From Bradyrhizobium niftali (GTDB lineage Bacteria > Pseudomonadota > Alphaproteobacteria > Rhizobiales > Xanthobacteraceae), in assembly GCF_004571025.1 (NCBI RefSeq), contig NZ_SPQT01000006.1, positions 62,001 through 126,000 on the forward strand: DNA of 64,000 nt, given 5' to 3'. Positions within the stretch are counted from its first letter, which is position 1; the number at the start of each line of letters is the position of its first letter. The notes beneath the pieces were generated by a model that was given only the letters and a program-made list of their open reading frames with translations, was not told the origin of the DNA and searched no databases. Below, piece after piece: positions 44,237-54,334 of this stretch. The position numbers and the translations under genes are program-made.

Positions 44237-44947
44237 ATGGGTATCGAGCAGAAAGTCGTCATCATCACCGGTGCATCGCAGGGCATCGGCGCCGCCCTGG
44301 TCCAGGGTTTTCGCGATCGCAACTATCGCGTCGTCGCAACGGCGCGCTCCATCAAGCCGTCGGGCGACGACGACGTCCTCGCCGTTCCCGGCGACATCGC
44401 CGACCGGGCCACCGCCGAGCGCGTGGTCTCGCAAGCCGTCGCCCGCTTCGGCCGCGTCGACACGCTGGTCAACAATGCCGGCATCTTCGTTGCAAAGCCG
44501 TTCACGCAGTACACCGCCGAGGACTATGCGGCGGTGATGGGCACCAACGTCGCCGGCTTCTTCAATATCACGCAGCTCGCCATCGCCGAGATGGAAAAGC
44601 AGGGCTCGGGCCACGTCGTGCAGATCACGACCACCCTGGTCGATCACGCCAATTCGAACGTGCCCTCGGTGCTGGCCTCGCTGAGCAAGGGCGGCCTCAA
44701 CGCCGCGACCAAGTCGCTCGCGATCGAATACGCCAAGCGCGGCATCCGCGTGAACGCAGTGGCGCCCGGCGTCATCAAGTCGCCGATGCATCCGGTTTCG
44801 ACGCATGCCGAGCTCGGCGCGCTGCATCCGGTTGGCCGCATCGGCGAGATGTCCGACATCGTCGATGCCGTGCTCTATCTCGAGGGTGCGTCCTTCGTCA
44901 CCGGCGAGATCCTGCATGTCGACGGCGGCCAGAGCGCCGGCCACTGA
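44237..44947 (+). CDS. SDR-family protein with altered active site
   Basis: A 236-residue classical SDR. The nucleotide motif TGASQGIG (11-18), NNAG (79-82) and N110 are intact. The usual YxxxK motif is altered: the lysine is K151 in LASLSKGG, but the position of the catalytic tyrosine is Ala147. The usual catalytic Ser is replaced by Thr in the segment QITTTLVD. It may therefore bind NAD(P) without normal dehydrogenase chemistry, or use another residue. It begins a three-gene set with a tautomerase and an MFS transporter. Confidence 0.85.
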   Translation: MGIEQKVVIITGASQGIGAALVQGFRDRNYRVVATARSIKPSGDDDVLAVPGDIADRATAERVVSQAVARFGRVDTLVNNAGIFVAKPFTQYTAEDYAAVMGTNVAGFFNITQLAIAEMEKQGSGHVVQITTTLVDHANSNVPSVLASLSKGGLNAATKSLAIEYAKRGIRVNAVAPGVIKSPMHPVSTHAELGALHPVGRIGEMSDIVDAVLYLEGASFVTGEILHVDGGQSAGH

Positions 44948-44964
44948 GCGAGAGGAGAGACACC

Positions 44965-45201
44965 ATGCCCATCGTCACCATTCAAGTGACCCGCGAGGGA
45001 ACGACGCCGGGCGCGGCGTCGCTCACGGCGGAAGAGAAGGCGGCGCTGATCAGGGGATCGAGTCAGCTCCTGCTCGACGTGCTCGGCAAGCCGCTCGATT
45101 CCACCTTCGTCGTGATCGAGGAAGTCGACACCGATAATTGGGGCTGGGGCGGCCTGCCCGTGCCGGAATTCCGGCGCCGCCGCGCCGCCCAGACAGGATG
45201 A
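44965..45201 (+). CDS. Tautomerase-family protein (4-oxalocrotonate tautomerase-like)
   Basis: A 78-residue protein with the catalytic N-terminal proline directly after Met (MPIVTIQVTREG), preceded by a strong AGAGGAGA ribosome site. The beta-alpha-beta unit and the length fit the 4-oxalocrotonate tautomerase group, with a C-terminal tail (WGWGGLPVPEFRRRRA). These enzymes move double bonds in keto-enol acids. It is 17 bases after the SDR gene and cotranscribed. Confidence 0.85.
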   Translation: MPIVTIQVTREGTTPGAASLTAEEKAALIRGSSQLLLDVLGKPLDSTFVVIEEVDTDNWGWGGLPVPEFRRRRAAQTG

Positions 45202-45233
45202 TCCGCGCGCAACCGAGCGCGCAGGAGGATGAC

Positions 45234-46466
45234 ATGACCAACGCAGATGCAAAGCAGCACGTCGACACCCGGCCGCGACAGCGGCCGGGATCGACGTCGC
45301 AGTCTACCTGGCGATATGCGACGGCGGGCTTGTCCGCATCGCTGGTCGGGCTCGGCCTTGCCCGCTTTTCCTACACGCCGCTGATCCCGGCGTTGATCGC
45401 GGCAAAGTGGTTCAGCGCGTCGGATGTCGTCTATCTCGGCGCGGCGAACCTTGCCGGCTATCTCGCCGGCGCACTCGCGGCGCGCGCTGTCGCCGACCGC
45501 ATCGGCGCGGTCCACGCGTTGCGCGCGATGATGCTACTCGCCACGCTCTCTTTCTTCGCCAGTTCAGCCCCGGTGTCGTTCACCTGGTTCTTCGCCTGGC
45601 GCTTCCTGTCAGGTCTCACCGGCGGCATCATCATGGTGCTAGCGGCCTCCGTCATTATGCCGCGCATTTCGGCCGCGAGGCGCGGCATCGTCGGCGGCGT
45701 GATCTTTGCGGGTGTCGGCCTTGGCGTCGCCGCATCGGGCACGCTGGTGCCGCTGCTGCTGCAACAAGGCTTGCAGCAGAGCTGGTATGGCCTCTGCGCC
45801 CTCTCCGCGCTGCTCACCCTCGCAAGCTGGTGGAACTGGCCCGCGGAGGCCAAGACTGATGCTTCGCCTTTGCATCACGCGAAGCACCACCATGCATCGA
45901 CGGCGGCCCGCGCGCTGCTGGTCCAATACGGCCTCAACGCAGTGGCGCTGGTGCCGCACATGGTATTCATCGTCGATTTCGTGGCGCGCTGCCTCGGCCA
46001 GGGCATCGCTGCGGGATCGCGCTACTGGGTGCTGTACGGTCTCGGCGCGATCCTTGGCCCGCTCGTCACCGGCCATCTCGGCGACAGGGCAGGTTTCGGT
46101 CCGGCCCTGCGGGCGGCCTTCCTGATCGAGGCGGCCGCCGTGCTGCTGCCGACCGTCAGTAACGCGCCGGTTTCGCTGATCGTGTCGAGTGTCGTGGTCG
46201 GCGGCTTCACGCCCGGCATCGTTCCGCTGGTGCTCGGGCGCATCCACGAGCTCGTCCCGCATTCTTCCGAGCGGCAGCGCGCGACATGGAGCCATGCCAC
46301 GACCAGCTTTGCGCTGTTCCAGGCGGCCGCGGCTTACGGCTTCTCCTGGATTTACGCGCAGACCGGCGGCGACTATATCGTGCTGTTCGGTTTAGGCGGC
46401 GGCGCAGCGGTCCTGGCGCTCGCGATTGATCTTGGCCTCGCACTGATCGTCCCGCGCAGCTCCTGA
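45234..46466 (+). CDS. YbfB/YjiJ-family MFS transporter
   Basis: A 410-residue, 12-helix major facilitator transporter. The N-terminal ATAGLSASLVGLGLARFSYTPL segment is typical of the YbfB/YjiJ group. The ATG follows GGAGGATGAC, a good ribosome site, 32 bases behind the tautomerase. It probably moves a small organic molecule handled by the two enzymes encoded before it; direction is not known. Confidence 0.87.
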   Translation: MTNADAKQHVDTRPRQRPGSTSQSTWRYATAGLSASLVGLGLARFSYTPLIPALIAAKWFSASDVVYLGAANLAGYLAGALAARAVADRIGAVHALRAMMLLATLSFFASSAPVSFTWFFAWRFLSGLTGGIIMVLAASVIMPRISAARRGIVGGVIFAGVGLGVAASGTLVPLLLQQGLQQSWYGLCALSALLTLASWWNWPAEAKTDASPLHHAKHHHASTAARALLVQYGLNAVALVPHMVFIVDFVARCLGQGIAAGSRYWVLYGLGAILGPLVTGHLGDRAGFGPALRAAFLIEAAAVLLPTVSNAPVSLIVSSVVVGGFTPGIVPLVLGRIHELVPHSSERQRATWSHATTSFALFQAAAAYGFSWIYAQTGGDYIVLFGLGGGAAVLALAIDLGLALIVPRSS

Positions 46467-46491
46467 GCGCGATGACGGAAGGCGAGCGGCG

Positions 46492-47139
46492 CTACCCGGG
46501 ACCGGGCTTCGTCATGATTTGAGTAAGCGATCTCAGCAACTCGGTTTGCTTCAGGACCACCTCACATTGCTGTCGCGCATGCGTGCTCGACAGCTCAACC
46601 AACTCCGCCAGCGTTCTCGCACGGCCCAACTCCCGCGCATACTCCAAGGTCGCGCCCGCATTGACTTTCATCAGTTCGAGCACGACGACACGACACTCGG
46701 CTGCCGTTCCAATCGCCTCGATGAGGTGGCTTTCTGCGGTGGCGATTCCGTTGGCTTCCGATGTCGCATCGGCCAGCCGTGGCTTGGCGAGGTCCCTGGC
46801 ATAATCCAGCGCAGCGTGAGCGCCAGTCTTCATGTCGTCCAAAGCACGCGCCTGAAACTCCTTGGCGATGTCCACGATGAGATCAATGGTGGTAGCGCCC
46901 GGAGGTTCAGGTGTTGCAACGATGACGCTGGCCGCTTCGTGTACTGGAACTGTCGCCGGAGCGGGCGCTGCTTGCGCAACCTGCGGCGCTTCTTGCAGGA
47001 CGACGGCGACCGAACCCGGCTGCATCGCCAAGCCCTCGTCGACGGCACGGCTCACTTCCGCCGCCAGCTCCACCAGCGAGCGACGCCCGGCGCGTGCAAC
47101 GTCAGCAGGCTGTCTTGAGCGCGGCTTGACCATGATCAT
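46492..47139 (-). CDS. Phasin-family protein
   Basis: A 215-residue protein. The C-terminal 120 residues form an amphipathic helical phasin domain (IAKEFQARALDDMKTGAHAALDY and similar); an Ala/Pro/Val-rich linker and a basic N-terminal stretch (MVKPRSRQPADVARAGRR) come first. Phasins coat polyhydroxyalkanoate granules. A basic N-terminus could contact DNA or an acidic partner. The gene starts inside the last codons of a ParA-type ATPase gene (38-base overlap), so the two are made together. A second ATG two codons on is possible. Confidence 0.78.
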   Translation of the reverse strand: MIMVKPRSRQPADVARAGRRSLVELAAEVSRAVDEGLAMQPGSVAVVLQEAPQVAQAAPAPATVPVHEAASVIVATPEPPGATTIDLIVDIAKEFQARALDDMKTGAHAALDYARDLAKPRLADATSEANGIATAESHLIEAIGTAAECRVVVLELMKVNAGATLEYARELGRARTLAELVELSSTHARQQCEVVLKQTELLRSLTQIMTKPGPG

Positions 47140-47764
47140 TCGACTCCCTGATAAGGCGCTCCGAGATCCAACCCCACAGGGCCGCGATTTCCTCCGAGGC
47201 TTTTCCCTCCGGCGCGAACTCGGTCACGCCCAGCCCTGCCCCGAGCGCATCCTGGTGGTCGTTGCGCTGCCCAATGCAGGGAAGCGCAAGCACGCCGAGC
47301 GAGTTGAGCGACGTGGCAGCTTCGCTCAGCCGGCCTCCCCGCGTGGGGGTCTGATTGAGGATGAAGGCAAACCGGCGATCGAGCCTGCGGGTCGCGATCA
47401 GCGTAGGTATTGCGGCTTCGATATCGGCCGGGCTCGGACGAGCCGGGATGAGACAAAGATCGGCACAGGCAATGGCGCGGGTCGCCAAGGCATTGTTCGT
47501 GGCGGCTGTGTCGATGATTGCGAGCCAGACCCCTTCGGCCTTGAGGCGGGATATCACCGGCTCGATTTCGGTGGGATCGGTAACGCAATCGACGCGGGGA
47601 TAGGGCTTCTCACGGCGCCCTTTCCATCTCGAGATCGTACCCTGCGCGTCCGCCTCGATGAGAGCGACGCGCTCTCCGCGCTGCATCGCTGCCACTGCTA
47701 GTCCAACGGACAGCGTACTCTTGCCGCTTCCGCCTTTTTGCGTGACCAGGGCAAGGACATACAT
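47102..47764 (-). CDS. Orphan ParA/MinD-family ATPase
   Basis: A 220-residue ATPase starting MYVLALVTQKGGSGKST, a deviant Walker A with the signature lysine K10 and K15. Other marks are EADAQGTISRWK (switch region) and WLAIIDTAATNN in place of the usual DxPP. It lacks the N-terminal helix-turn-helix of plasmid ParA proteins and there is no parB or centromere repeat nearby. Orphan ParA proteins of this size place cargoes such as carboxysomes and chemotaxis clusters on the nucleoid. It overlaps a phasin gene, which makes storage granules a candidate cargo. Confidence 0.85.
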   Translation of the reverse strand: MYVLALVTQKGGSGKSTLSVGLAVAAMQRGERVALIEADAQGTISRWKGRREKPYPRVDCVTDPTEIEPVISRLKAEGVWLAIIDTAATNNALATRAIACADLCLIPARPSPADIEAAIPTLIATRRLDRRFAFILNQTPTRGGRLSEAATSLNSLGVLALPCIGQRNDHQDALGAGLGVTEFAPEGKASEEIAALWGWISERLIRESNDHGQAALKTAC

Positions 47765-47906
47765 GTTCCGCGTTCTCCAGAGGACGGCAACAACGTGGAA
47801 CCCGGACATCGCCGGAAATAATTTTCTTGCAACGCAACAAATCTACCCTAAGTCGCGATTCGTCTCAAGCGATCGCGAGCCTCTCCCGGTAATTTACGTA
47901 GCAAGA

Positions 47907-49373
47907 TCAGGAATATTGCATCACGCCGTCGTCGATCCGGCCGAAGCGCAAGGAGACGATGTCGAGGGCGTAGTTCTGGTACAGCCGCCACGGCTGCTTC
48001 GACCCTTGCTTGGGCATCTTCGCGACCGAGCGCTGCACGTAGCCCGAGGTGAAATCGAGCGAGGGCTGCGCGGTGATTTCAGGATCCTCATTGTGCGGCA
48101 TGCACTGGCGGAAATTGTGCCGGTCCATGTAGTTGATGAGCCGACAGACATATTCGCAGGTGAGATCGCATTTCAGCGTCCAGGACGCGTTGGTGTAGCC
48201 GAAGGCGGACGCCATGTTCGGCACGTCGGCATACATCATGCCCTTGTAGGTCAGCGTATTGGCGAAATCGACGGCGCGGCCGTCGACGCTGACCTCGAGG
48301 CCGCCGACGACCTGGAGCACTAACCCCGTTGCGGTGACGATGATATCGGCCGCAAGCTCTCGGCCGTCCTTCAGGCGGATGCCATCGCGCGTAAAATTGT
48401 CGATCTCGCTCGTGACGACGGAAGCGCGCTGCTCGCGGATCGCCTTGAACAGGTCGCCATCCGGCACGAGGCACAGCCGCTGATCCCAGGGATTGTAGCG
48501 CGGCGTGAAATGGGTCGCGACGTCGTAATCGGGCCCGAGCGCCATCTGCACACCCCTGAGGATGAGGTCCTTCACCTTCGCAGGCCTGCGCCGGCTGAGC
48601 TGGAAGAAGAACATTCCCCACATCACGTTGCGCCAGCGGATCAGATGATAGGCAAGCCGCGCCGGCAGGTTGCGGCGCAATTTGTTGGCGAGGGGATCCT
48701 GCGCCGGGCGCGACACAACATAGGTCGGCGAGCGCTGAAGCATGGTGACCTGCGCCGCCTTCTTGGCCAGTTCCGGCACCAGCGTCACCGCGGTTGCGCC
48801 CGAACCGATCACAACGACGCGCTTGCCCGCATAGTCGATGTCCTCGGTCCATCTTTGCGGGTGCACGATGCGGCCGGCAAAATCCGCCGCGCCCTTGAAC
48901 TCCGGCGTATAGCCCGCTTCGTATTTGTAATAGCCCGAGCACATGAACAGGAAATTGCAGGTGAAGCGCACCAGCTCGGTCGCGCCCTCGCCCGTCATGC
49001 GCTCCGCCTCGACGGTCCAGCGCGCGTCCGGCGTCGACCACGCCGCACGCTTGACGCGATGGCGAAAGCGGACGTGCTTCTCGATGCCGTTCTCGCTAGC
49101 CGTCTCGCGCACATAGTTCAGGATCTGCGGCCCGTCGGCGATCGCCTTCGAATCGGTCCACGGCTTGAATGAATAGCCGAGCGTGAACATGTCGCTATCG
49201 GAGCGGATGCCAGGATAGCGAAACAAATCCCAGGTGCCGCCGATGCAGTCGCGGCCCTCCAGGATGACGTAGCTCTTGCCCGGGCACCTGCTTTGAAGAT
49301 GATAGCCCGCGCCGATGCCGGACAGGCCGGCACCGACGATCAGCACGTCGAAATGTTCTTTGGCTTCGATCAT
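47907..49373 (-). CDS. Flavin-containing Baeyer-Villiger monooxygenase (EthA-like)
   Basis: A 488-residue FAD/NADPH monooxygenase. FAD binding is shown by GAGLSGIGAGYHL (14-26); the second Rossmann motif is VIGSGATAV (188-196). Between them the Baeyer-Villiger fingerprint FxGxxxHxxxW is present as F165-A-G-R-I-V-H171-P-Q-R-W175. The subgroup resembles mycobacterial EthA, which converts ketones to esters and oxidises thioamides. The start MIEAKEHFDVLIVGAG is chosen by family match. It follows an NTF2-fold gene by 50 bases. Confidence 0.9.
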   Translation of the reverse strand: MIEAKEHFDVLIVGAGLSGIGAGYHLQSRCPGKSYVILEGRDCIGGTWDLFRYPGIRSDSDMFTLGYSFKPWTDSKAIADGPQILNYVRETASENGIEKHVRFRHRVKRAAWSTPDARWTVEAERMTGEGATELVRFTCNFLFMCSGYYKYEAGYTPEFKGAADFAGRIVHPQRWTEDIDYAGKRVVVIGSGATAVTLVPELAKKAAQVTMLQRSPTYVVSRPAQDPLANKLRRNLPARLAYHLIRWRNVMWGMFFFQLSRRRPAKVKDLILRGVQMALGPDYDVATHFTPRYNPWDQRLCLVPDGDLFKAIREQRASVVTSEIDNFTRDGIRLKDGRELAADIIVTATGLVLQVVGGLEVSVDGRAVDFANTLTYKGMMYADVPNMASAFGYTNASWTLKCDLTCEYVCRLINYMDRHNFRQCMPHNEDPEITAQPSLDFTSGYVQRSVAKMPKQGSKQPWRLYQNYALDIVSLRFGRIDDGVMQYS

Positions 49374-49423
49374 GGCGTTCTCCCGCCGCACAGGATGGGC
49401 GGCGCCGCGCCGAATTGCAACCG

Positions 49424-49843
49424 TCAGGGGATGGTCGCGCCGTAGACACAGGCGGTGTCGAAATACTCGTGGAATTCGACTGCCTTGCCGTCCTTGAAGC
49501 GCCAGAAATCCACCTTCGGCGTCTTCGCGACCTTTTTGGTCTTCTTGTTGGTCCACGCGCATTCGCCGAGCGCGACGACGGTATCGCCCTGCGCGACGTA
49601 CTCGTTCATCGTGTAGTACTGCATGCTCCAGTCGGCCAGCAGGCCGTCGAAATAGCCGCGCAGCGCGGTACGGTCGTCATAGCGCTTGGCAAAAGGCACC
49701 GGCTCGGCTCCCCGCGGAATCGAATCGAACTTGATCTGCGGGCCGATGACCTTGTCGAACCAATAGTCGACGCTGGCTCCCCTGCTGTCGTTCCACTGGC
49801 GATAGGCTTCCTTCAACAGCTGAACGTTGGCTTCGCTGGACAT
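49424..49843 (-). CDS. NTF2-fold (SnoaL-like) protein
   Basis: A 139-residue NTF2 superfamily protein with a GGAGGG ribosome site six bases before its ATG. It begins with the helix NVQLLKEAYRQWNDSRG and ends with strands around KTPKVDFWRFKDGKAVEFHEYFDT. It is first in a probable two-gene unit with the Baeyer-Villiger monooxygenase, so it may bind or transform the same substrate. Enzyme activity is unknown. Confidence 0.85.
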   Translation of the reverse strand: MSSEANVQLLKEAYRQWNDSRGASVDYWFDKVIGPQIKFDSIPRGAEPVPFAKRYDDRTALRGYFDGLLADWSMQYYTMNEYVAQGDTVVALGECAWTNKKTKKVAKTPKVDFWRFKDGKAVEFHEYFDTACVYGATIP

Positions 49844-49955
49844 CGCATTCCCTCCATATGCTTTCTGAAAATGAACTGGGAAAAGCGGCCGCCCGCTTCG
49901 AAAGTGGCAGGCTTGTTTTGGCTCTACCTCCGAGCGTACCACAGAGAATGGCGAC

Positions 49956-49984
49956 AAAAAAAGCCCCGGATCGCTCCGGGGCTT
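49956..49984 (-). terminator. Terminator of ahcY
   Basis: AAGCCCCGGA and TCCGGGGCTT form a stem around a short loop. On the minus strand the stem is followed by a run of seven T residues, so it ends the ahcY transcript coming from the right. Confidence 0.9.
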
Positions 49985-50007
49985 TCGTGTCGCAGCTGGA
50001 TAAATTC

Positions 50008-51429
50008 TCAGTAGCGGTAGTGGTCGCTCTTGTACGGACCTTCCTGCTTCACGCCGATATAGTCGGCCTGATCCTTGCGCAGCTCGGTGAGCTTGACGCC
50101 GATCTTGGCGAGGTGGAGGCGCGCGACCTTCTCGTCGAGGGTCTTCGGCAGCACGTAGACTTCCTTCTTGTACTTGCCGTCCTTGTTGTTGGCGAACAGC
50201 TCGATCTGCGCCAGCGTCTGGTTGGTGAAGGACGCCGACATCACGAAGGACGGATGGCCCATCGCGTTGCCGAGGTTCACGAGGCGGCCTTCCGACAGCA
50301 TGATGATGCGGTGCTTGTCGGGGAATTCGATCTCGTCGACCTGCGGCTTGATGTTGGTCCACTTCAGATTACGCAGACCCGCGATCTGGATCTCGTTGTC
50401 GAAGTGGCCGATGTTGCAGACGATGGCGCGATCCTTCATCGCGCGCATGTGCTCGATGGTGATGATGTCCTTGTTGCCGGTCGCGGTGACGAAGATGTCG
50501 GCGCGCGGCGCGGCATCTTCCATGGTCACGACCTCGTAGCCTTCCATCGCGGCCTGGAGCGCGCAGATCGGATCGACTTCGGAGACCATCACGCGGCAGC
50601 CGGCCTGGCGCAGCGAGGCGGCCGAGCCCTTGCCGACGTCGCCGAAGCCCGCGACCATCGCGACCTTGCCCGACATCATCACGTCGGTGCCGCGGCGGAT
50701 GCCGTCGACCAGCGATTCACGGCAGCCATAGAGGTTGTCGAACTTCGACTTGGTGACGCTGTCGTTGACGTTGATCGCCGGCCACAGCAGCGTGCCGGCC
50801 TTCTGCATGTCATAGAGACGATGCACGCCCGTGGTGGTCTCTTCGGAAACGCCCTTGATGCTCTTGGCGATCTCGGCGAAGTAGCCCTTCGGCTTTTCCT
50901 TGAGCTGCTTCTTCAGAAGCGCGAAGAAGACTTCCTCTTCCTCGGAGCCGGGCTTGTCGAGGAAGGCGGTGTCGCCGTTCTCGGCACGCAGACCGAGATG
51001 GACGTACATGGTGGCGTCGCCGCCGTCATCGAGGATCATGTTCGGGTGACCGCCGCCGTGCCAGTCGAACAGTTTTGCGGTGTAGTCCCAGTACTCGGCC
51101 AGCGTCTCGCCCTTGACCGCGAAGACGGGAATGCCGGCTGCCGCGATCGCGGCGGCAGCGTGATCCTGCGTCGAATAGATGTTGCAGGAGACCCAGCGAA
51201 TGTCGGCGCCGAGTGCTGCCAGCGTCTCGATCAGCACGCCGGTCTGGATCGTCATGTGCAGCGAGCCGGCGATGCGCGCGCCCTTCAGCGGCTGCTTCGG
51301 GCCATACTCCTCGCGGGTGGCCATCAGGCCGGGCATTTCGGTCTCGGCCAGCGAGAGTTCCTTGCGGCCGAAATCGGCGAGCGAAATGTCCTTGACGATG
51401 TAATCGGTGAAGCCGGGCTTCGCGTTCAT
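50008..51429 (-). CDS. ahcY: Adenosylhomocysteinase
   Basis: A 473-residue enzyme that splits S-adenosylhomocysteine into adenosine and homocysteine. The length matches the bacterial form with the extra insert. NAD binding is visible as [15 protein letters not shown]; substrate segments include SGSLHMT-like [10 protein letters not shown] near residue 55, and the C-terminal KSDHYRY is the classical ending. Downstream of metK on the same strand, it recycles the product of SAM-dependent methylation. A strong terminator follows. Confidence 0.97.
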   Translation of the reverse strand: MNAKPGFTDYIVKDISLADFGRKELSLAETEMPGLMATREEYGPKQPLKGARIAGSLHMTIQTGVLIETLAALGADIRWVSCNIYSTQDHAAAAIAAAGIPVFAVKGETLAEYWDYTAKLFDWHGGGHPNMILDDGGDATMYVHLGLRAENGDTAFLDKPGSEEEEVFFALLKKQLKEKPKGYFAEIAKSIKGVSEETTTGVHRLYDMQKAGTLLWPAINVNDSVTKSKFDNLYGCRESLVDGIRRGTDVMMSGKVAMVAGFGDVGKGSAASLRQAGCRVMVSEVDPICALQAAMEGYEVVTMEDAAPRADIFVTATGNKDIITIEHMRAMKDRAIVCNIGHFDNEIQIAGLRNLKWTNIKPQVDEIEFPDKHRIIMLSEGRLVNLGNAMGHPSFVMSASFTNQTLAQIELFANNKDGKYKKEVYVLPKTLDEKVARLHLAKIGVKLTELRKDQADYIGVKQEGPYKSDHYRY

Positions 51430-51452
51430 AGGGGGTTCCTGTTTGTTTGGCT

Positions 51453-51545
51453 CGTCATTCCGGGGCGCTCGTGAAACGAGCGAACCCGGAATCCGGAGGA
51501 TCGAGATTCCAGGTTCGCCGCTGTTGCGGCGCCCCGGAATGACGC
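51453..51545. repeat. Palindromic intergenic repeat, copy C
   Basis: It begins CGTCATTCCGGGGCGC and ends GCGCCCCGGAATGACGCG, with an AACCCGGAATC block and a GAGATTCCAGGTTC block inside. It lies seven bases behind the metK stop codon and 23 bases before the ahcY start, so it may stabilise metK mRNA or partly terminate it. Confidence 0.8.
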
Positions 51546-51552
51546 GAGTGAA

Positions 51553-52749
<1,197 letters not shown>

Positions 52750-52812
52750 CAAGAAACCCCTTGTTCCGCCACTGGATAGCGGTTCGTTTGCGATGTTTAC
52801 CTTTGGATTATG

Positions 52813-54168
52813 TCAATCACGCCGGCGCGAGATGACGTAGGATTCGTCAAGAAACCAGAGCCCGTTGTACTTTCTCAGCACGTCCCTGGCGGCATCCAGA
52901 GTGCGGCCGTTTTGAGTCATTTCTGTCAACCGGTCGTCCTCGATTTGTGCGACATACACCGCCGCATTCCACGCTGCAAAGGCTGTCGAGGTTCCGATGG
53001 TACCCGTCACCTCGTTGGGCAGCGCTTCCATATCATACCTGAAGATCGAGCGGTTGTCCGCATAGGCATTAAAATTTAGGTCGCGGCCCAACGATCCGAG
53101 CTCATACTTGACTGCGCGCAATAGCTCATGACGGCTGACCGCGAAAGGATTTTCTCCGGGCCAGATTGCCTGGATCATTTCCATGCCGGGATCGTGACCA
53201 TGAGAGTGAATACCGATCAGGCGCCCCCCCGGCCGCAATGCCCGCGCCAGAGGCGCAATGATCCGCTTTGCCCGGAAATTGACCGAAGACAGCGCGCGGT
53301 ATGGCTGGGATGCAATAACGAGGTCGAAATTAGCCTCGGTCTGGCCCGGCCGCGGAATGGTCGAATCCAGCAGGAACCGATGGTCCTCGCGATAGAGCAC
53401 CAGGACGACGGGCCGCTCGTAGAGCGGCATGGCCGTGCGTGGGCTGATCGCGGCGCGCCAGTTCTGCTCCAGGAACGGCCGCAGCTCGGCGATCTGCTGC
53501 TCGAATTCTCCTGATGAGGCGCCCCGCAGCGGAACCTCGTGCCAGACGGTGGCGGCCGCCGCCGCGGGCGATGCCGGCGTGAGCCAGGGCGCCTCCGAGT
53601 AGAACATGTTGGTGAAGACGAACACCGACGCAGGATGCTCGAAAATGCGATCCGGCACCTTCTCCAGCGTCAGGCGCAAATCCTCGAGACTGAGTTCCTT
53701 GCCGGCGACATAGAACGGCATATGCGGATAGCGCTGGTGTGTTGCGCGCAGCACCCGCGCGAGCACCGTGCCGTCGCCGACACCGGCGTCGAACACACGC
53801 AGCGCCGGCGGGCGCGGATGGATCGCAGCCAGTTCCAGCGCAACCCTGTCCGCGATCACCCGCTTTTCGCTACAGGTGTGGACGAACAGCAGATATTTCT
53901 GCCGGTTCTCGAAGAAACGGAAATTGCCGCGCGGATCGCGCTTTTCCGGGGGCACCTGAAGTCCCCGCGGCGGCGGCACGCCGCCGGCCATCGACGCCGC
54001 CATATAGGCCTGGATCCGCTCCAGCGTGTCGATGGTGATGCGCTTTCCCTCGCGCAGGCGATGCACCAGCTTCCCATCGTTCACGGCGCGCCGGCCAAAC
54101 GTCGATTCCGCCATGTCCGCCTTGCGGCAGAACTCGGTGATCCGGCTCAGGATTTCGTCGTTTTTCAT
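52813..54168 (-). CDS. SAM-dependent methyltransferase with N-terminal HTH-like module
   Basis: A 451-residue protein. Residues about 1-58 (MKNDEILSRITEFCRKADMA, then STFGRRAVNDGKLVHRLREG) resemble the small XRE-like helix-turn-helix modules common in alphaproteobacteria. A class I methyltransferase motif I follows as VFDAGVGDGTVLARVL. Later motifs include ALRPGGRLIGIHSHG. The target is unknown: the module could bring it to DNA, or serve dimerisation. It is immediately upstream of metK on the same strand (63-base gap), divergent from the second caspase-like gene. The start at 54168 is where the conserved module begins. Confidence 0.78.
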   Translation of the reverse strand: MKNDEILSRITEFCRKADMAESTFGRRAVNDGKLVHRLREGKRITIDTLERIQAYMAASMAGGVPPPRGLQVPPEKRDPRGNFRFFENRQKYLLFVHTCSEKRVIADRVALELAAIHPRPPALRVFDAGVGDGTVLARVLRATHQRYPHMPFYVAGKELSLEDLRLTLEKVPDRIFEHPASVFVFTNMFYSEAPWLTPASPAAAAATVWHEVPLRGASSGEFEQQIAELRPFLEQNWRAAISPRTAMPLYERPVVLVLYREDHRFLLDSTIPRPGQTEANFDLVIASQPYRALSSVNFRAKRIIAPLARALRPGGRLIGIHSHGHDPGMEMIQAIWPGENPFAVSRHELLRAVKYELGSLGRDLNFNAYADNRSIFRYDMEALPNEVTGTIGTSTAFAAWNAAVYVAQIEDDRLTEMTQNGRTLDAARDVLRKYNGLWFLDESYVISRRRD

Positions 54169-54334
54169 AAGTGGGAAGACGGTGGGCAGCGTTGTTGGGT
54201 CCTGCCTATTAGCAAAGTCTGCCCACCGAGGGAATACCCTCGCCTGCTTTACCCCACATCCAATGACGGGAGCGTGAACCCCGACGCACCGCCGGGCAAC
54301 AAACAAGCGCCTCTCCTCTCACGGGACGACCGCC

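Noticed and set aside
46492..47764. Plasmid or chromosome partition (ParAB) locus
   Set aside because: There is no ParB, no HTH on the ATPase, and no centromere-like direct repeats in the flanking gaps.
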